Shown here one piece after another: positions 16,658 through 26,349 of a stretch of 64,000 nucleotides of DNA. This DNA is from Pseudalkalibacillus berkeleyi (lineage in GTDB: Bacteria > Bacillota > Bacilli > Bacillales > Fictibacillaceae): contig NZ_JAKIJS010000001.1 of NCBI RefSeq assembly GCF_021608225.1, forward strand, positions 1,612,001 through 1,676,000. Direction: 5' to 3'. A program made the position numbers and the translations under genes. Below the pieces are notes generated by a model. The model was not told the origin of the DNA and did not search any database. It saw nothing but the letters and a program-made list of their open reading frames with translations. Every line of letters begins with the position of its first letter. Position 1 is the first letter of the stretch.

Positions 16658-17782
16658 TTATTTTCCTACTTCTTTAATGATATTGACGACTAGTTCTGAA
16701 GTTTTGATCAACTCTTCTATTGGCATCTTTTCATTCTTCGTATGAATTTCTTCATAGCCAACAGCAAGGTTTACAGTCGGTATGCCAAATCCTGCGATGA
16801 TGTTGGCGTCACTACCTCCACCACTCTGTTGAAGCTCTGGTTTTCTGCCCGTTTGTTCAACGGCTTGTTTTGCTACCTCAACGACATGATCGCCGTGATC
16901 AAACTTGAATCCAGGGTACATCACTTTTACATTCACATTTGCTTTTCCACCATATTCTTCAGCAGTACTTTCAAATGCGTCTTTCATTTTTTTTACTTGA
17001 GCTTCCATTTTTTCTGGAATAAGTGATCTTGCTTCAGCTAAAATTTCTACATGATCGATGACGATGTTCGTATTCGTACCTGCTCCACCTTCAAACCGAC
17101 CAATATTAGCTGTCGTTTCTTTATCAATTCGGCCAAGTGGCATTTTCGAAATCGCTTTTGCTGCAATCGTTATCGCTGATACCCCTTTTTCAGGAGCAAC
17201 ACCAGCATGGGCAGTCTTCCCTTCGATCACTGCGTTAATCTTCGCTTGCGTTGGTGCAGCTACAATAATGTTCCCTACTTTTCCATCTGAGTCTAGTGCA
17301 AAGCCAAACTTTGCATCTACTAGAGATGAATCAAGCTCTTTTGCTCCAACTAGTCCAGATTCCTCACCAACGGTAATGACGAATTGAATCTTTCCGTGCT
17401 GAATATCCTGTTCTTTCAAGACTTTAATGGCTTCAAGCATTGCTGCTAGTCCCGCTTTATCGTCTGCCCCTAGAATTGTCGTTCCATCCGTCACGATATA
17501 TCCGTCTTTAATGGAAGGTTTCACACCTTTTCCTGGTAGAACTGTGTCCATGTGGGAGGTGAAATAAATTGGATCTGCTGCTTCATTTGAGGCAGCAAGT
17601 GTGCAAACTAAGTTACCTGCACCATGACCGGTCCGTTCTTTGGAATCATCCTCAACGACATCCAGACCTAATTCAGTAAACTTTTTTATTAATACTTTAG
17701 ATATCTCTGCTTCTTCTTTCGTTTCAGAATCTATTTGAACGAGTTCAAGAAACTCCTCTAAGATTCGATCTTGGTTGATCAT
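16658..17782 (-). CDS. yqjE: M20 tripeptidase-like peptidase, YqjE type
   Basis: 374 aa. The zinc motifs are YFTSHMDTVLPG (about 72-83), GTTILGADDKAGLAAML (about 100-116, with the bridging Asp) and VGEESGLVGAKE (about 136-148, catalytic Glu). The PepT-like length and the TAHAGVAPEKG dimer-domain motif place it with PepT/YqjE-type tripeptidases. It removes N-terminal residues from short peptides in the cytosol. AAGGAG precedes ATG 17782. It follows the carboxyltransferase gene by 24 nt, as yqjE follows yqjD in B. subtilis, so it probably ends the methylmalonyl-CoA operon. Confidence 0.88.
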   Translation of the reverse strand: MINQDRILEEFLELVQIDSETKEEAEISKVLIKKFTELGLDVVEDDSKERTGHGAGNLVCTLAASNEAADPIYFTSHMDTVLPGKGVKPSIKDGYIVTDGTTILGADDKAGLAAMLEAIKVLKEQDIQHGKIQFVITVGEESGLVGAKELDSSLVDAKFGFALDSDGKVGNIIVAAPTQAKINAVIEGKTAHAGVAPEKGVSAITIAAKAISKMPLGRIDKETTANIGRFEGGAGTNTNIVIDHVEILAEARSLIPEKMEAQVKKMKDAFESTAEEYGGKANVNVKVMYPGFKFDHGDHVVEVAKQAVEQTGRKPELQQSGGGSDANIIAGFGIPTVNLAVGYEEIHTKNEKMPIEELIKTSELVVNIIKEVGK

Positions 17783-17806
17783 ATGATATAATCTCCTTCC
17801 TTTACT

Positions 17807-19354
17807 CTACAATGGGATATTCCCATGTTTTTTATAAGGGCGATGTACTTTCTTATTTCGGAGCATATGTAATGCTTTCGATAGTTTAATACGCGTTTCT
17901 CTAGGATCGATGACATCATCCACCATTCCTCTAGCGGCAGCTACATATGGATTAGCGAACTTCTCGCGGTATTCCTCAATCTTTTCTTTTCTCGTTTGTT
18001 CTGGGTTGTCACTATTATTGATTTCTTTCGCGAAAATGATATTCGCCGCACCTTCAGGGCCCATTACCGCAATCTCCGCATTTGGCCATGCAAATACTAG
18101 GTCCGCCCCAATTGACTTACTATTAAGCGCAACATAGGCCCCGCCATAGGCTTTGCGGGTTATGACCGTTATCTTCGGAACCGTTGCCTCAGAGTATGCA
18201 TAAAGAATTTTAGCTCCGTGTCTTATGATACCGCCATGCTCCTGCTTAATGCCAGGGAAAAAGCCTGTTACGTCTTCAAAAGTAATTAATGGGATATTAA
18301 AGCTATCACAAAAACGGATAAAACGCGCCACTTTATCTGATGAATCGATATCAAGTCCGCCAGCCATCACTTTAGGCTGATTACAGATCAGACCAACCGA
18401 TTCGCCGTTGATGCGTCCAAATCCGACCACAATGTTTTTCGCGAAGTCCTTATGTACTTCCATAAATGAATCTTCATCGACCACTTCTACAATAACATTT
18501 CTTACATCGTAAGGGCGAATCGTTTCAAATGGGACGACATCTGCAAGATTTTCTCGATAATCTGACTCGTCTTCAACTTGCTTCGGCTCTGGGCGTTCTT
18601 CACTATTTTGTGGTAAATACTCTAATAGCTTTCTGACATCTCTTAGCACTTCTTCTTCAGTCTGTGCTGTAAAGTGTGCATTTCCACTCTTTGAACTATG
18701 GACCTTCGCACCACCAAGGTCTTCTGAACTTATATTTTCTCCCGTTACTGTCTCAATTACTTTCGGTCCTGTAATAAACATCTGACTTGTCTTTTCAACC
18801 ATGAAAACGAAGTCAGTGATCGCAGGGGAATATACAGCTCCACCTGCACATGGACCTAGTATGACCGAGATTTGTGGAATCACACCCGAATAAATGGAGT
18901 TTCGATAGAAGATCTGACCATAACCATCTAATGAAACAACACCTTCTTGTATACGCGCTCCACCTGAATCATTTAATCCGATGAAAGGTGCCCCGTTTTC
19001 AGCAGCAAGGTCCATCACTTTAGCAATTTTCTGAGCATGCATTTCACCGAGTGCGCCACCGAAAACGGTAAAATCTTGTGCAAACAAATAAATAGAGCGT
19101 CCGTGGATGGTTCCGTATCCAGTGACAACCCCTTCACCAGGCGCATGATTTTTGTCCATTCCAAAATCAGAAGTTCTATGCTCGATAAATGGATTGATTT
19201 CAACAAAGCTACCTTTATCTAATAAAAGGTCAATCCGCTCTCTCGCTGTCAACTTCCCCTTCTCATGCTGCTTATTAATTCGTTCATCACCACCACCCAT
19301 TTCAACTTCTCTTCGGCGGTCATAAAGTTCATTAATCTTGTCATAGATGTCCAT
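17807..19354 (-). CDS. yqjD: acyl-CoA carboxyltransferase beta subunit (propionyl/methylmalonyl-CoA), YqjD type
   Basis: 515 aa from ATG 19354 with AAGGAG 11 nt upstream; this leaves 2 nt after the previous stop. Two crotonase-like halves are visible: KGSFVEINPF and FAQDFTVFGGALGEMHAQKI (N half), then VGLICNQPKVMAGGLDID and FEDVTGFFPGIKQEHGGIIR (C half), the oxyanion-hole strands of biotin-dependent carboxyltransferases. It moves CO2 between carboxybiotin and propionyl-CoA, giving methylmalonyl-CoA. No biotin carboxylase or biotin carrier gene is nearby, so these must come from elsewhere in the genome. Downstream of mutase and epimerase genes. Confidence 0.9.
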   Translation of the reverse strand: MDIYDKINELYDRRREVEMGGGDERINKQHEKGKLTARERIDLLLDKGSFVEINPFIEHRTSDFGMDKNHAPGEGVVTGYGTIHGRSIYLFAQDFTVFGGALGEMHAQKIAKVMDLAAENGAPFIGLNDSGGARIQEGVVSLDGYGQIFYRNSIYSGVIPQISVILGPCAGGAVYSPAITDFVFMVEKTSQMFITGPKVIETVTGENISSEDLGGAKVHSSKSGNAHFTAQTEEEVLRDVRKLLEYLPQNSEERPEPKQVEDESDYRENLADVVPFETIRPYDVRNVIVEVVDEDSFMEVHKDFAKNIVVGFGRINGESVGLICNQPKVMAGGLDIDSSDKVARFIRFCDSFNIPLITFEDVTGFFPGIKQEHGGIIRHGAKILYAYSEATVPKITVITRKAYGGAYVALNSKSIGADLVFAWPNAEIAVMGPEGAANIIFAKEINNSDNPEQTRKEKIEEYREKFANPYVAAARGMVDDVIDPRETRIKLSKALHMLRNKKVHRPYKKHGNIPL

Positions 19355-19356
19355 GA

Positions 19357-20199
19357 TTACAAACGCTCCTTCGATTGTTTCTCGCATAATTCGTATAGCA
19401 CGCCATTAGATGACTTAGGGTGTACAAATGCAATGGATGCTCCACCCGCACCAGGTTTCGGTGCATCATGTATCATTTGTACGCCTTTTTTCTTCAATTC
19501 ATCAATGCGCATTTGGATATCTTTAACGCCTAAAGCTACATGGTGAATGCCGGGACCTTTTTTATCTAAAAAGCCTTGAATTGCGCTAGAAGATGAGGTT
19601 GGTTCTAATAACTCTAATTTGACGTTACCCGCATTCACAAATGCAACCTTTACGTTTTCCGATGTCACTTCTTCAATACCTTCTAGCTTTAATTGAAGTG
19701 TATCCAAATAATAAGGAAGTGACTCATCAAGAGACTTGACGGCAATTCCTATGTGATCAATTTTCTCAACTGGTGCATGTTCCACTTCTACTTCAATTCC
19801 ATCTCGTTGAAAAACGGCTTGTTCAATAAATTTGGCTGTTTCAATAGAAGGTGTTCCTGGTGTGAAGATTTTCTTGATTCCTTGCTCTTCAAGATAAGGG
19901 ATGTCTTCCCACGGAATGACACCTCCACCAATTACTATAATGTCATCTGCGCCCTGCTTTTTCAAACCTTGGACGATTTCAGGAAATAAATCATTATGCG
20001 CACCTGACAAGCATGATAACCCAATTGCATCTACATCTTCTTGAATGGCAGACGCTACGATTTGTTCTGGTGTTTGTCTTAAACCTGTATAGATGACTTC
20101 CATACCATAATCCCTCAGTGCTTGAGAAATGATTAATGCACCTCGATCGTGCCCATCCAAGCCAGGTTTTGCGATTAATACTCTTATTTTCTTTTTCAT
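19357..20199 (-). CDS. fused B12-binding domain plus methylmalonyl-CoA epimerase
   Basis: 280 aa made of two parts. Residues 4-130 are the cobalamin-binding domain of methylmalonyl-CoA mutase: GLDGHDRGA holds the DxHxxG axial-ligand motif (Asp15, His17, Gly20), with GLSCLSGAH and VIGGGVIPWEDIP further on. Residues about 146-275 are a VOC-fold methylmalonyl-CoA epimerase (KIDHIGIAVKSLDESLPYY, GPGIHHVALGVKDI, ending LYELCE). One chain would thus supply the B12 subunit to the adjacent catalytic subunit and interconvert R and S methylmalonyl-CoA. In B. subtilis yqjC is epimerase alone. AGGTCAATC and a GGAGG precede ATG 20199. No frameshift is needed, so the fusion is genuine as sequenced. Confidence 0.88.
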   Translation of the reverse strand: MKKKIRVLIAKPGLDGHDRGALIISQALRDYGMEVIYTGLRQTPEQIVASAIQEDVDAIGLSCLSGAHNDLFPEIVQGLKKQGADDIIVIGGGVIPWEDIPYLEEQGIKKIFTPGTPSIETAKFIEQAVFQRDGIEVEVEHAPVEKIDHIGIAVKSLDESLPYYLDTLQLKLEGIEEVTSENVKVAFVNAGNVKLELLEPTSSSSAIQGFLDKKGPGIHHVALGVKDIQMRIDELKKKGVQMIHDAPKPGAGGASIAFVHPKSSNGVLYELCEKQSKERL

Positions 20200-20238
20200 A
20201 TGATTGACCTCCGTCTTCCATCATTTTTGTCGGAAGGA

Positions 20239-21894
20239 TTAAACACCCGTATATTCTCCGAATTCTTCACGCAATACGCCACAAATTTCTCCGATTGTAC
20301 AATAGGATCTCACACATTCTACGATTAATGGCATTAGGTTGTCTGTACCACGAGCAGCATGGCGGAGTGCTTCTAACTGAGCGCTCGCTCGCTGATTGTC
20401 CCGCGTTTCCCGAATAGAACGTAACTGCTTCACTTGGTTCGCTGCTAGTTCTGGATCTAATCGATGCAATTCTGGTCTAGGTTCGTCGTCAAGTTGATAC
20501 GCATTCATTCCAACGACGATCTGCTCGCCTTTTTCAATCGCTTTTTGTGTTTCATAAGACGTGTGATGGATTTCGCGTTGCATGTATCCTTGTTCAACGG
20601 CAGAAACTGCTCCACCAAGTTCTTCGATTTTATCTAAATAAACGTTTGCTTCTTTCTCTAGTTCATCAGTCAAAGACTCCACATAATAGGAACCTGCTAA
20701 TGGATCAACTGTATCCGCTACGCCACTTTCATTTGCTAAAATCTGTTGCGTTCTTAGTGCTATTCTAGCAGAATCTTCAGTTGGAAGCGCTAATGCTTCA
20801 TCTCGTGAATTGGTATGCAAACTTTGCGTGCCACCTAACACCGCAGATAACGCTTGTACTGTAACACGTACAATATTATTATCAGGTTGCTGCGCTGTTA
20901 AAGTTGATCCACCTGTTTGAGTGTGGAAGCGTAACTGCCAGCTCTTAGGTTTCTTAGCTTTATACTTTTCCTTCATAATTTTAGCCCAAATTCTGCGAGC
21001 CGCTCTGAATTTCGCAACTTCTTCAAAGAATTCGTTATGTGCATTGAAGAAGAACGCTAGACGAGGCGCAAACTGGTCGATGTCGAGCCCAGCTTCAAGT
21101 GCAGCTTCAACGTAAGCTTTCCCATTCGCAATCGTAAATGCGAGCTCTTGAGCAGCAGTTGCCCCAGCTTCTCGGATATGATAGCCGGAAATACTGATCG
21201 TATTCCATCTCGGTACTTCTTCTGTACAATAAGCAAAAATATCGGTAATTAAACGCATAGATGGTTTAGGCGGGAATATATACGTCCCTCTTGCAATGTA
21301 TTCTTTTAATATATCGTTTTGAATCGTTCCAGAAATTTTTTCAGGAGATACACCTTGTTTCTCTGCGACAACGATATACATCGCTAATAAAACAGCAGCC
21401 GGTGCGTTAATTGTCATCGACGTACTGACCTTATCTAAAGGAATATCCTTAAGTAAAGCTTCCATATCTTCAATAGAATCAATGGCAACACCAACTTTAC
21501 CGACTTCTCCTTTAGACATCGCATGGTCGGAATCATAACCGATCTGTGTAGGTAGGTCGAACGCTACTGAAAGACCCGTTTGCCCTTGGTCTAATAAATA
21601 GCGAAATCGATTGTTCGTTTCTTGCGCGGATCCGAAGCCTGCATACTGCCGCATCGTCCAATGTCTTGCACGATACATTGTAGGCTGGATACCTCGAGTA
21701 AACGGGTATTGTCCAGGCAAGCCTAATTGATCCATATATTGTCCATCTAAATGTTCAGGTAGATATAACCGCTCAATATCAATATTAGATGTCGTTTGGA
21801 ACGCTTCTTTTCGCTCCGGAAACTTATCCATTAATTTCTTAGTTGTTTCTTGCCACTCTTTATATAGTTGATTAAAGTCCTTTTCCTGTTCCAT
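20239..21894 (-). CDS. mutA: methylmalonyl-CoA mutase catalytic (large) subunit, stand-alone
   Basis: 551 aa, the TIM-barrel half only; the B12 domain is encoded separately by the next gene. Tyr74 in TMYRARHWT and the Arg of [15 protein letters not shown] correspond to the Tyr89/Arg207 pair that marks methylmalonyl-CoA mutases; isobutyryl-CoA mutases usually have Phe and Gln there. That makes methylmalonyl-CoA to succinyl-CoA the likely reaction. [18 protein letters not shown] and [19 protein letters not shown] are mutase signatures. GGAGG precedes ATG 21894. First gene of the run mutA, B12/epimerase, carboxyltransferase, peptidase. Confidence 0.9.
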   Translation of the reverse strand: MEQEKDFNQLYKEWQETTKKLMDKFPERKEAFQTTSNIDIERLYLPEHLDGQYMDQLGLPGQYPFTRGIQPTMYRARHWTMRQYAGFGSAQETNNRFRYLLDQGQTGLSVAFDLPTQIGYDSDHAMSKGEVGKVGVAIDSIEDMEALLKDIPLDKVSTSMTINAPAAVLLAMYIVVAEKQGVSPEKISGTIQNDILKEYIARGTYIFPPKPSMRLITDIFAYCTEEVPRWNTISISGYHIREAGATAAQELAFTIANGKAYVEAALEAGLDIDQFAPRLAFFFNAHNEFFEEVAKFRAARRIWAKIMKEKYKAKKPKSWQLRFHTQTGGSTLTAQQPDNNIVRVTVQALSAVLGGTQSLHTNSRDEALALPTEDSARIALRTQQILANESGVADTVDPLAGSYYVESLTDELEKEANVYLDKIEELGGAVSAVEQGYMQREIHHTSYETQKAIEKGEQIVVGMNAYQLDDEPRPELHRLDPELAANQVKQLRSIRETRDNQRASAQLEALRHAARGTDNLMPLIVECVRSYCTIGEICGVLREEFGEYTGV

Positions 21895-22131
21895 TCATGA
21901 AGCCTCCTCATTTCAAACGTATATACCACCTAACCCTCTTCTCTATGTAAGCGGTTTATTCCTGCTAAATTTCGAAAAAACTCGACATCCTTTGCACTTG
22001 TCCCTGTGGAGAAAAGTTTGTACAATAAGAAAAGTACACTTATACCAAGGATAACGAACGTATTCTATACTCATTTCAAAGTAATGGATAGACACTTTTC
22101 AATTTGAAAAGGTATGTAGGAGGTTAAATTC

Positions 22132-22221
22132 ATGCGTAAAAAATGGATGAAAGTGATGATTTACATCATGATCATTGCCATGTTCGTTTCGCTACTAGCA
22201 AATGTCGTGTTCATGTTCTAA
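22132..22221 (+). CDS. 29-aa membrane peptide, Prli42-like
   Basis: ATG 22132 has AGGAGG 8 nt upstream and the frame closes at 22221. The product is a basic N-terminus (MRKKWMKVMIY) followed by one hydrophobic helix (IMIIAMFVSLLANVVFMF). Size, charge pattern and single helix fit Prli42, the 31-aa membrane miniprotein that anchors the stressosome in Listeria. Assignment rests on pattern only, since so short a peptide gives little signal. A strong hairpin terminator follows 19 nt downstream, so it is a separate transcript, divergent from mutA. Confidence 0.55.
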   Translation: MRKKWMKVMIYIMIIAMFVSLLANVVFMF

Positions 22222-22240
22222 TATATCAGTTTATAAAGAA

Positions 22241-22285
22241 AAGCGAGAAGATCGTCCACAAACTGGATCGATCCTCTCGCTTTTT
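22241..22285 (+). terminator. terminator of the Prli42-like gene
   Basis: AAGCGAGA (22241-22248) pairs with TCTCGCTT (22275-22282), with inner GATCG/CGATC, followed by TTTTTAT. Confidence 0.85.
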
Positions 22286-22318
22286 ATGTTTTGGCTAAGC
22301 TTGTAATAGATGAGATGT

Positions 22319-22436
22319 CCGATAAAATCCGAGTTTTGCACGATAAATTTTGTGATTTGATCGATAAATCTTGAGTTTTGCACGATAAAATCCGAGTTTT
22401 GATCGATAAATCCCAAGGTTTGCACGATAAAGCCTA
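22319..22436. repeat. tandem array, 6 copies of a 21-bp CGATAAA-cored unit
   Basis: CGATAAA occurs at 22320, 22341, 22362, 22383, 22404 and 22425, an exact 21-bp period. Units alternate TTTGCA and TTTGAT before the core. Related to arrays at 1461 and 40225, but with one more base per unit. Confidence 0.85.
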
Positions 22437-22463
22437 AATCATCCCATGCGCTACCTTCAAAAA

Positions 22464-22976
22464 CTACAATAAACCACGAGACTGAGCGATTTCCTCAAAA
22501 GAGTGCTGACTTCTAACAACGATCACCTTCATTCCTAATGGAACATGATCATAAAGCCACTGGATTTCTTTTTCCTGAAAACGTACACAACCAGCCGTGA
22601 TAAAATGTCCAATGACATCAGGGTTATTTGTACCATGCAAACCATAAATTCGTCCGTCTGTACCTTTCGCATCAAAACCAATCCACCTTGACCCTAAAGG
22701 ATTATCTGGATCTCCACCTGGGATATCCTTTTTGCGATAATATGGATTTTCGGCTTTCACAATCACGGTGAACTCCCCTTCTGGTGTCAGTGTCAACCGC
22801 TTACCCGTAGCAACGCTACCTTCTCTCTCTATATTCCCGCCACTAAAGTAGGCATAAGTGTTATCTGATTTGTTTACGATCAAAAATGGGTCCCCAGGTA
22901 AAGGGTTGTTACCTAATGGCCAAATGGGAGAGACAACTAGAAGAAAAGAAGCTAGAAACAATGATAAATGCCCCAC
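22464..22976 (-). CDS. L,D-transpeptidase (YkuD domain), secreted
   Basis: 170 aa from GTG 22976 with GGAGG upstream. Residues 1-22 form a signal peptide or anchor. The YkuD domain follows: PFLIVNKSDNTYAYF, TPEGEFTVIVK, and the catalytic GLHGTNNPDVIGHFITAGCVR, where the His and the Cys of TAGCVR form the active site. It would cross-link peptidoglycan stems (3-3 links) or attach proteins outside the membrane. No LysM domain, unlike YkuD itself. It is alone between the repeat array and yqjA. Confidence 0.85.
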   Translation of the reverse strand: MGHLSLFLASFLLVVSPIWPLGNNPLPGDPFLIVNKSDNTYAYFSGGNIEREGSVATGKRLTLTPEGEFTVIVKAENPYYRKKDIPGGDPDNPLGSRWIGFDAKGTDGRIYGLHGTNNPDVIGHFITAGCVRFQEKEIQWLYDHVPLGMKVIVVRSQHSFEEIAQSRGLL

Positions 22977-23040
22977 TAAACAAATAACCTCCTACTGTTT
23001 CTGTCTTTAAGGTTATTTTGCCTAGAAAAGTAAATGTTTA

Positions 23041-23997
23041 TCACTCATCCCTAGCTTTGAAATATCTTTTAAGAATTAAGTATTGCTCCATTTCGGTTAA
23101 GAAATAATGAAGCGCAGATCTTGTCTCAAATTCTGATCGATCCTTCGGAAGATCCATATGTTTAAATGCTTGTCTCATTTGTTCTAGCTCATCTAAGTAT
23201 TTTTGTGCAGTGTTCCCTGGATGAACCGCTTCTGCTAAATCGTCCATAAAATCGGCAATTCTGAAGTTTTGAGCGTAAGTCCTATCAATCGAAGTAATGA
23301 TCGGCATCACACGCCCCAAAATTTCATACTGCTTTTCTCTCATTTTAAAGTAGTTATAATATTGATCTTCATGTCGCGTTAAATGATTTTCGATATCTTT
23401 GAAAGCCATACTCTTCGCTTTCTGTATGAGATGATCGACCTCAACAATTTCAGCACCATCCCAGAGACTTTCACCCTCACGCAGAAACCATGCAAACTCT
23501 CTTAATATTTTCTGAAACTTGGATTCTAAATCTCTTTGAAGAGCCCTCAGTTCAGTTTCCATACTCGGCATATATAAGTTCATGATAAGAGCCATCCCGA
23601 TTCCAATGACAATAATACCAAGTTCATTCATTACAATTGCAAACGAGAAATCCTTCAACACTAAAAAATGTAAGACAATAACTGAGCTTGTGATGACCCC
23701 TTCCTTCAACTTCAGTGCCACCATTGTAGGTATAAAAATAATGAGAAGTAATCCGAGAACGAGTGGGTGATATGATATTCCTTCAAAAAATACAAATGCA
23801 AATACGATACCGATCAAACAAGCTGCAAATCGTTCCCAAGAGCTGACAACTGACTTCTTTTTCGTCACTTTAATACATAAGATCGCTAAAATACCAGCTG
23901 ATACATAAAATTCTAACTGAAATGCCTGAGCTATTAGTATTGCAATTGGAGCTGCAATTGCGGTCTTTATCGTGCGGTACCCGATTTGGAACTTCAT
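23041..23997 (-). CDS. yqjA: aromatic acid exporter family protein, YqjA type
   Basis: 318 aa. Four to six hydrophobic segments fill residues 8-145, starting IGYRTIKTAIAAPIAILIAQ; the C-terminal half is soluble and helical (about 150-318), with DRTYAQNFRIADFMDDL. This is the layout of the ArAE/DUF939 membrane family to which B. subtilis YqjA belongs. Substrate is unproven; efflux of aromatic acids is by family analogy. AAAGGAG lies 8 nt before ATG 23997. Divergent from the ArsB-like gene. Confidence 0.75.
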   Translation of the reverse strand: MKFQIGYRTIKTAIAAPIAILIAQAFQLEFYVSAGILAILCIKVTKKKSVVSSWERFAACLIGIVFAFVFFEGISYHPLVLGLLLIIFIPTMVALKLKEGVITSSVIVLHFLVLKDFSFAIVMNELGIIVIGIGMALIMNLYMPSMETELRALQRDLESKFQKILREFAWFLREGESLWDGAEIVEVDHLIQKAKSMAFKDIENHLTRHEDQYYNYFKMREKQYEILGRVMPIITSIDRTYAQNFRIADFMDDLAEAVHPGNTAQKYLDELEQMRQAFKHMDLPKDRSEFETRSALHYFLTEMEQYLILKRYFKARDE

Positions 23998-24184
23998 CCC
24001 GTTCTCCTTTCTTAAGTGAAGGATGTTTCTTGTTGTGATGTGCCTATTTTACCGATAAAGTCTTCATATCTCCATATTTTGTTCGAGGACTAGTCTAACA
24101 TAATAAACCAATCTATATGAAGGTGCATATAATATCGGACAAGCAAAGCTCGTACTATTCGAATAAATGGAGGACAATTCTACC

Positions 24185-25540
24185 ATGAGCATCGATATCA
24201 TGATTTCCATTTCGGTATTTCTCATCACCACAATATTCATCTTTTGGAGACCAAACGGATTAAACGAAGCATGGCCAGCAGCTATTGGTGCATCGATCAT
24301 ATTAATGACCGGGGTCGTGACGACAGCCAATACTTTCGATATACTTAATAAAATTGGCGGTGCTTCCGTTACGATTATCGCAACAATCGTTATGGCCGTT
24401 GTACTCGAGAGCTTTGGGTTTTTCCATTGGGCTGCTTCAAGATTAGCATCATTGTCGAAAGGCTCAGGCTATAGGCTCTATTGGTACATCCAACTTTTAT
24501 GTTTCCTCATGACCATACTTTTTAACAATGATGGAAGTATCCTTATTACAACCCCCATTTTAATTTTACTTCTGAAAAACCTCAATCTTAAAACCCATCA
24601 GCAAATTCCATACTTATTATCAGGTGCTCTCATCGCTACTGCATCAAGTACGCCAATTGGTGTTAGTAATATCGTAAATTTAATTGCCCTGAAAATTGTT
24701 CATATGACGTTGTATATGCATACAGCTATGATGTTTATCCCATCAATGGCAGGTTTATTGTTCATGTCTTGGTTCATGTATATATTGGTCAAAAAAAAGC
24801 TACCTCGAAAGTTACCTGCTGTTAAATATGATATGGAGCATATGTTTTTCACGAAGAATTTCCATCCACTAAAAGGGAAAATTACAATAGAAACAAAGCG
24901 TCAACGGACAAGATTTATGTTAAAGATTCTGATGTTTGTTTTCGTCTTAAGATGTTCACTCTTTGTGGCGTCTTACTTCTCGATTCCTATTGAACTTGTT
25001 GCGGTCAACGGATCACTCGTTCTATTAGGCTGGAGATGGTATCATCTACGCATATCACCTGTAGACATTTTGAAAAAAGCACCTTGGCAAATCTTCGTAT
25101 TCGCCTTTTCTATGTATGTCATCATATATGGATTGAACAATTCTGGATTGACTGACCTTCTTGTACAATTCAGTGAACCGATCGTCAACCGTGGACTTTT
25201 TGAAGCAAGCCTACTTATGGGTATTTTAGTTTCCGTTCTTTCAAACTTATTCAATAACCACCCAGCATTACTAGTAGGAACCATTACTTTAACTGAGCTT
25301 CACTTAGATCCAATCACATTAAAAACGATGTATTTAGCGAGCATTGTAGGAAGCGACATCGGATCCTTACTACTGCCTATCGGGACACTCGCCTCCTTAA
25401 TCTGGATGCACATCCTAAGGCAAAATAAAATTAAGATTACTTGGAAAGATTATTTGAGCGTTTCATTAATTGTCATCCCCATTACTTTATTCGTTACGTT
25501 ATTCCTACTCTACTACTGGATTCAACTCGTTTTTGTATAA
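24185..25540 (+). CDS. ArsB/NhaD-like (ion transporter superfamily) permease
   Basis: 451 aa, about 11 transmembrane segments. ILFNNDGSILITTPI and SNLFNNHPALLVGTI are the paired N-N-D/N-N-H motifs of ArsB and related anion or Na+/H+ antiporter proteins, and GSDIGSLLLPIGTLASLIW sits in the last third. ATG 24185 is chosen because GGAGG lies 11 nt upstream; the in-frame ATG at 24167 contains that site. Arsenite efflux is possible, but there is no arsR or arsC nearby, so the ion could be different. The gene stands alone. Confidence 0.75.
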   Translation: MSIDIMISISVFLITTIFIFWRPNGLNEAWPAAIGASIILMTGVVTTANTFDILNKIGGASVTIIATIVMAVVLESFGFFHWAASRLASLSKGSGYRLYWYIQLLCFLMTILFNNDGSILITTPILILLLKNLNLKTHQQIPYLLSGALIATASSTPIGVSNIVNLIALKIVHMTLYMHTAMMFIPSMAGLLFMSWFMYILVKKKLPRKLPAVKYDMEHMFFTKNFHPLKGKITIETKRQRTRFMLKILMFVFVLRCSLFVASYFSIPIELVAVNGSLVLLGWRWYHLRISPVDILKKAPWQIFVFAFSMYVIIYGLNNSGLTDLLVQFSEPIVNRGLFEASLLMGILVSVLSNLFNNHPALLVGTITLTELHLDPITLKTMYLASIVGSDIGSLLLPIGTLASLIWMHILRQNKIKITWKDYLSVSLIVIPITLFVTLFLLYYWIQLVFV

Positions 25541-25542
25541 AC

Positions 25543-25573
25543 AAAAAAACTCTGCTTACACTTAAGCAGAGTT
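25543..25573 (-). terminator. terminator after tRNA-Arg
   Basis: AACTCTGCTTA and TAAGCAGAGTT form a perfect 11-bp stem with a 4-nt loop. The T-run is on the minus strand, so it ends the tRNA transcript. Confidence 0.85.
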
Positions 25574-25589
25574 AAAATTATGTATGAAA

Positions 25590-25664
25590 TGGCGCGCCCA
25601 CCAGGATTCGAACCCAGAATACGAGAGCCGAAATCTCGTGTGATATCCATTTCACTATGGACGC
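25590..25664 (-). tRNA. tRNA-Arg (UCG)
   Basis: Read on the minus strand it folds as a full cloverleaf: acceptor GCGTCCA/TGGGCGC, D stem GTGA/TCAC, anticodon stem CGAGA/TCTCG around TTTCGGC, T loop TTCGAAT, discriminator G and encoded CCA. The middle of the loop gives anticodon UCG, which reads CGA and possibly other CGN codons. Confidence 0.93.
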
Positions 25665-25736
25665 AATATGTGATGACAGGATTTTAGTTTAAAGTATCTA
25701 TACTTAATTGTCAATATGAAATCATTAGATTGATAG

Positions 25737-25772
25737 AACGCCATCTCAACATATTTTTAAGATGACGTTCTC
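25737..25772 (-). terminator. hairpin downstream of brxB
   Basis: GAACGCCATCT and AGATGACGTTC pair with one mismatch a few bases after the brxB stop. There is no T-run, so it may stabilise the mRNA end rather than terminate. Confidence 0.45.
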
Positions 25773-25779
25773 ATTAATA

Positions 25780-26211
25780 TTAACAGTATTGATTAAATGC
25801 TTCTTGCAGTTTTTGCACGACTTCTATCGGTTCTGATCCTTCAATTTCATGACGTTCAATCATCGTCAATAATTCTCCATCTTTAAGTAATGCAAATGAC
25901 GGTGAGGATGGAGGATAGCCTGTAAAGTATGATCTCGCCTTTTCTGTAGCCTCTTTATCTTGACCAGCGAAAACCGTTACAACATGATTGGGTTTTGTTT
26001 CTGACTTATTCAATGCATATGCAGCTGCCGGTCTTGCAATCCCACCTGCACAACCACAAACCGAATTGACTAATACGAGTGTTGTACCTTCCTTATTCAT
26101 TGCAGCATCCACGTCTTCTGTCGTCGTAAGCTCATCAAATCCTGCATCCTTTGCTTCCTTACGTGCAGTTGCTACGACATCATTCATAAAGAAATTAAAA
26201 TTCATATTCAA
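25780..26211 (-). CDS. brxB: bacilliredoxin BrxB (YqiW)
   Basis: 143 aa. [16 protein letters not shown] holds the CGC redox motif near residue 53, and [17 protein letters not shown] follows, both diagnostic of YphP/YqiW bacilliredoxins. It removes bacillithiol from oxidised protein cysteines. TTG 26211 is chosen because it gives [11 protein letters not shown], aligned to the known BrxB start, with GGAAAGGG 10 nt upstream. Bacillithiol use fits a Bacillaceae host. A single-gene unit. Confidence 0.93.
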   Translation of the reverse strand: MNMNFNFFMNDVVATARKEAKDAGFDELTTTEDVDAAMNKEGTTLVLVNSVCGCAGGIARPAAAYALNKSETKPNHVVTVFAGQDKEATEKARSYFTGYPPSSPSFALLKDGELLTMIERHEIEGSEPIEVVQKLQEAFNQYC

Positions 26212-26349
26212 AATGCGCACACCCTTTCCTTATCCCTCTTAAGTTCTATTTTATTCTTAATGGACCCCGCTTCGCAAATATTGAGATTGAAAAGGAGCAA
26301 CAAAAGGGATACTGACCTCTGACATGTCAAAATATGTTCCTTAAAAAAT

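Noticed and set aside
24185-25540. ars resistance operon
   Set aside because: Only the ArsB-like permease is present; no arsR, arsC or ArsR box seen.
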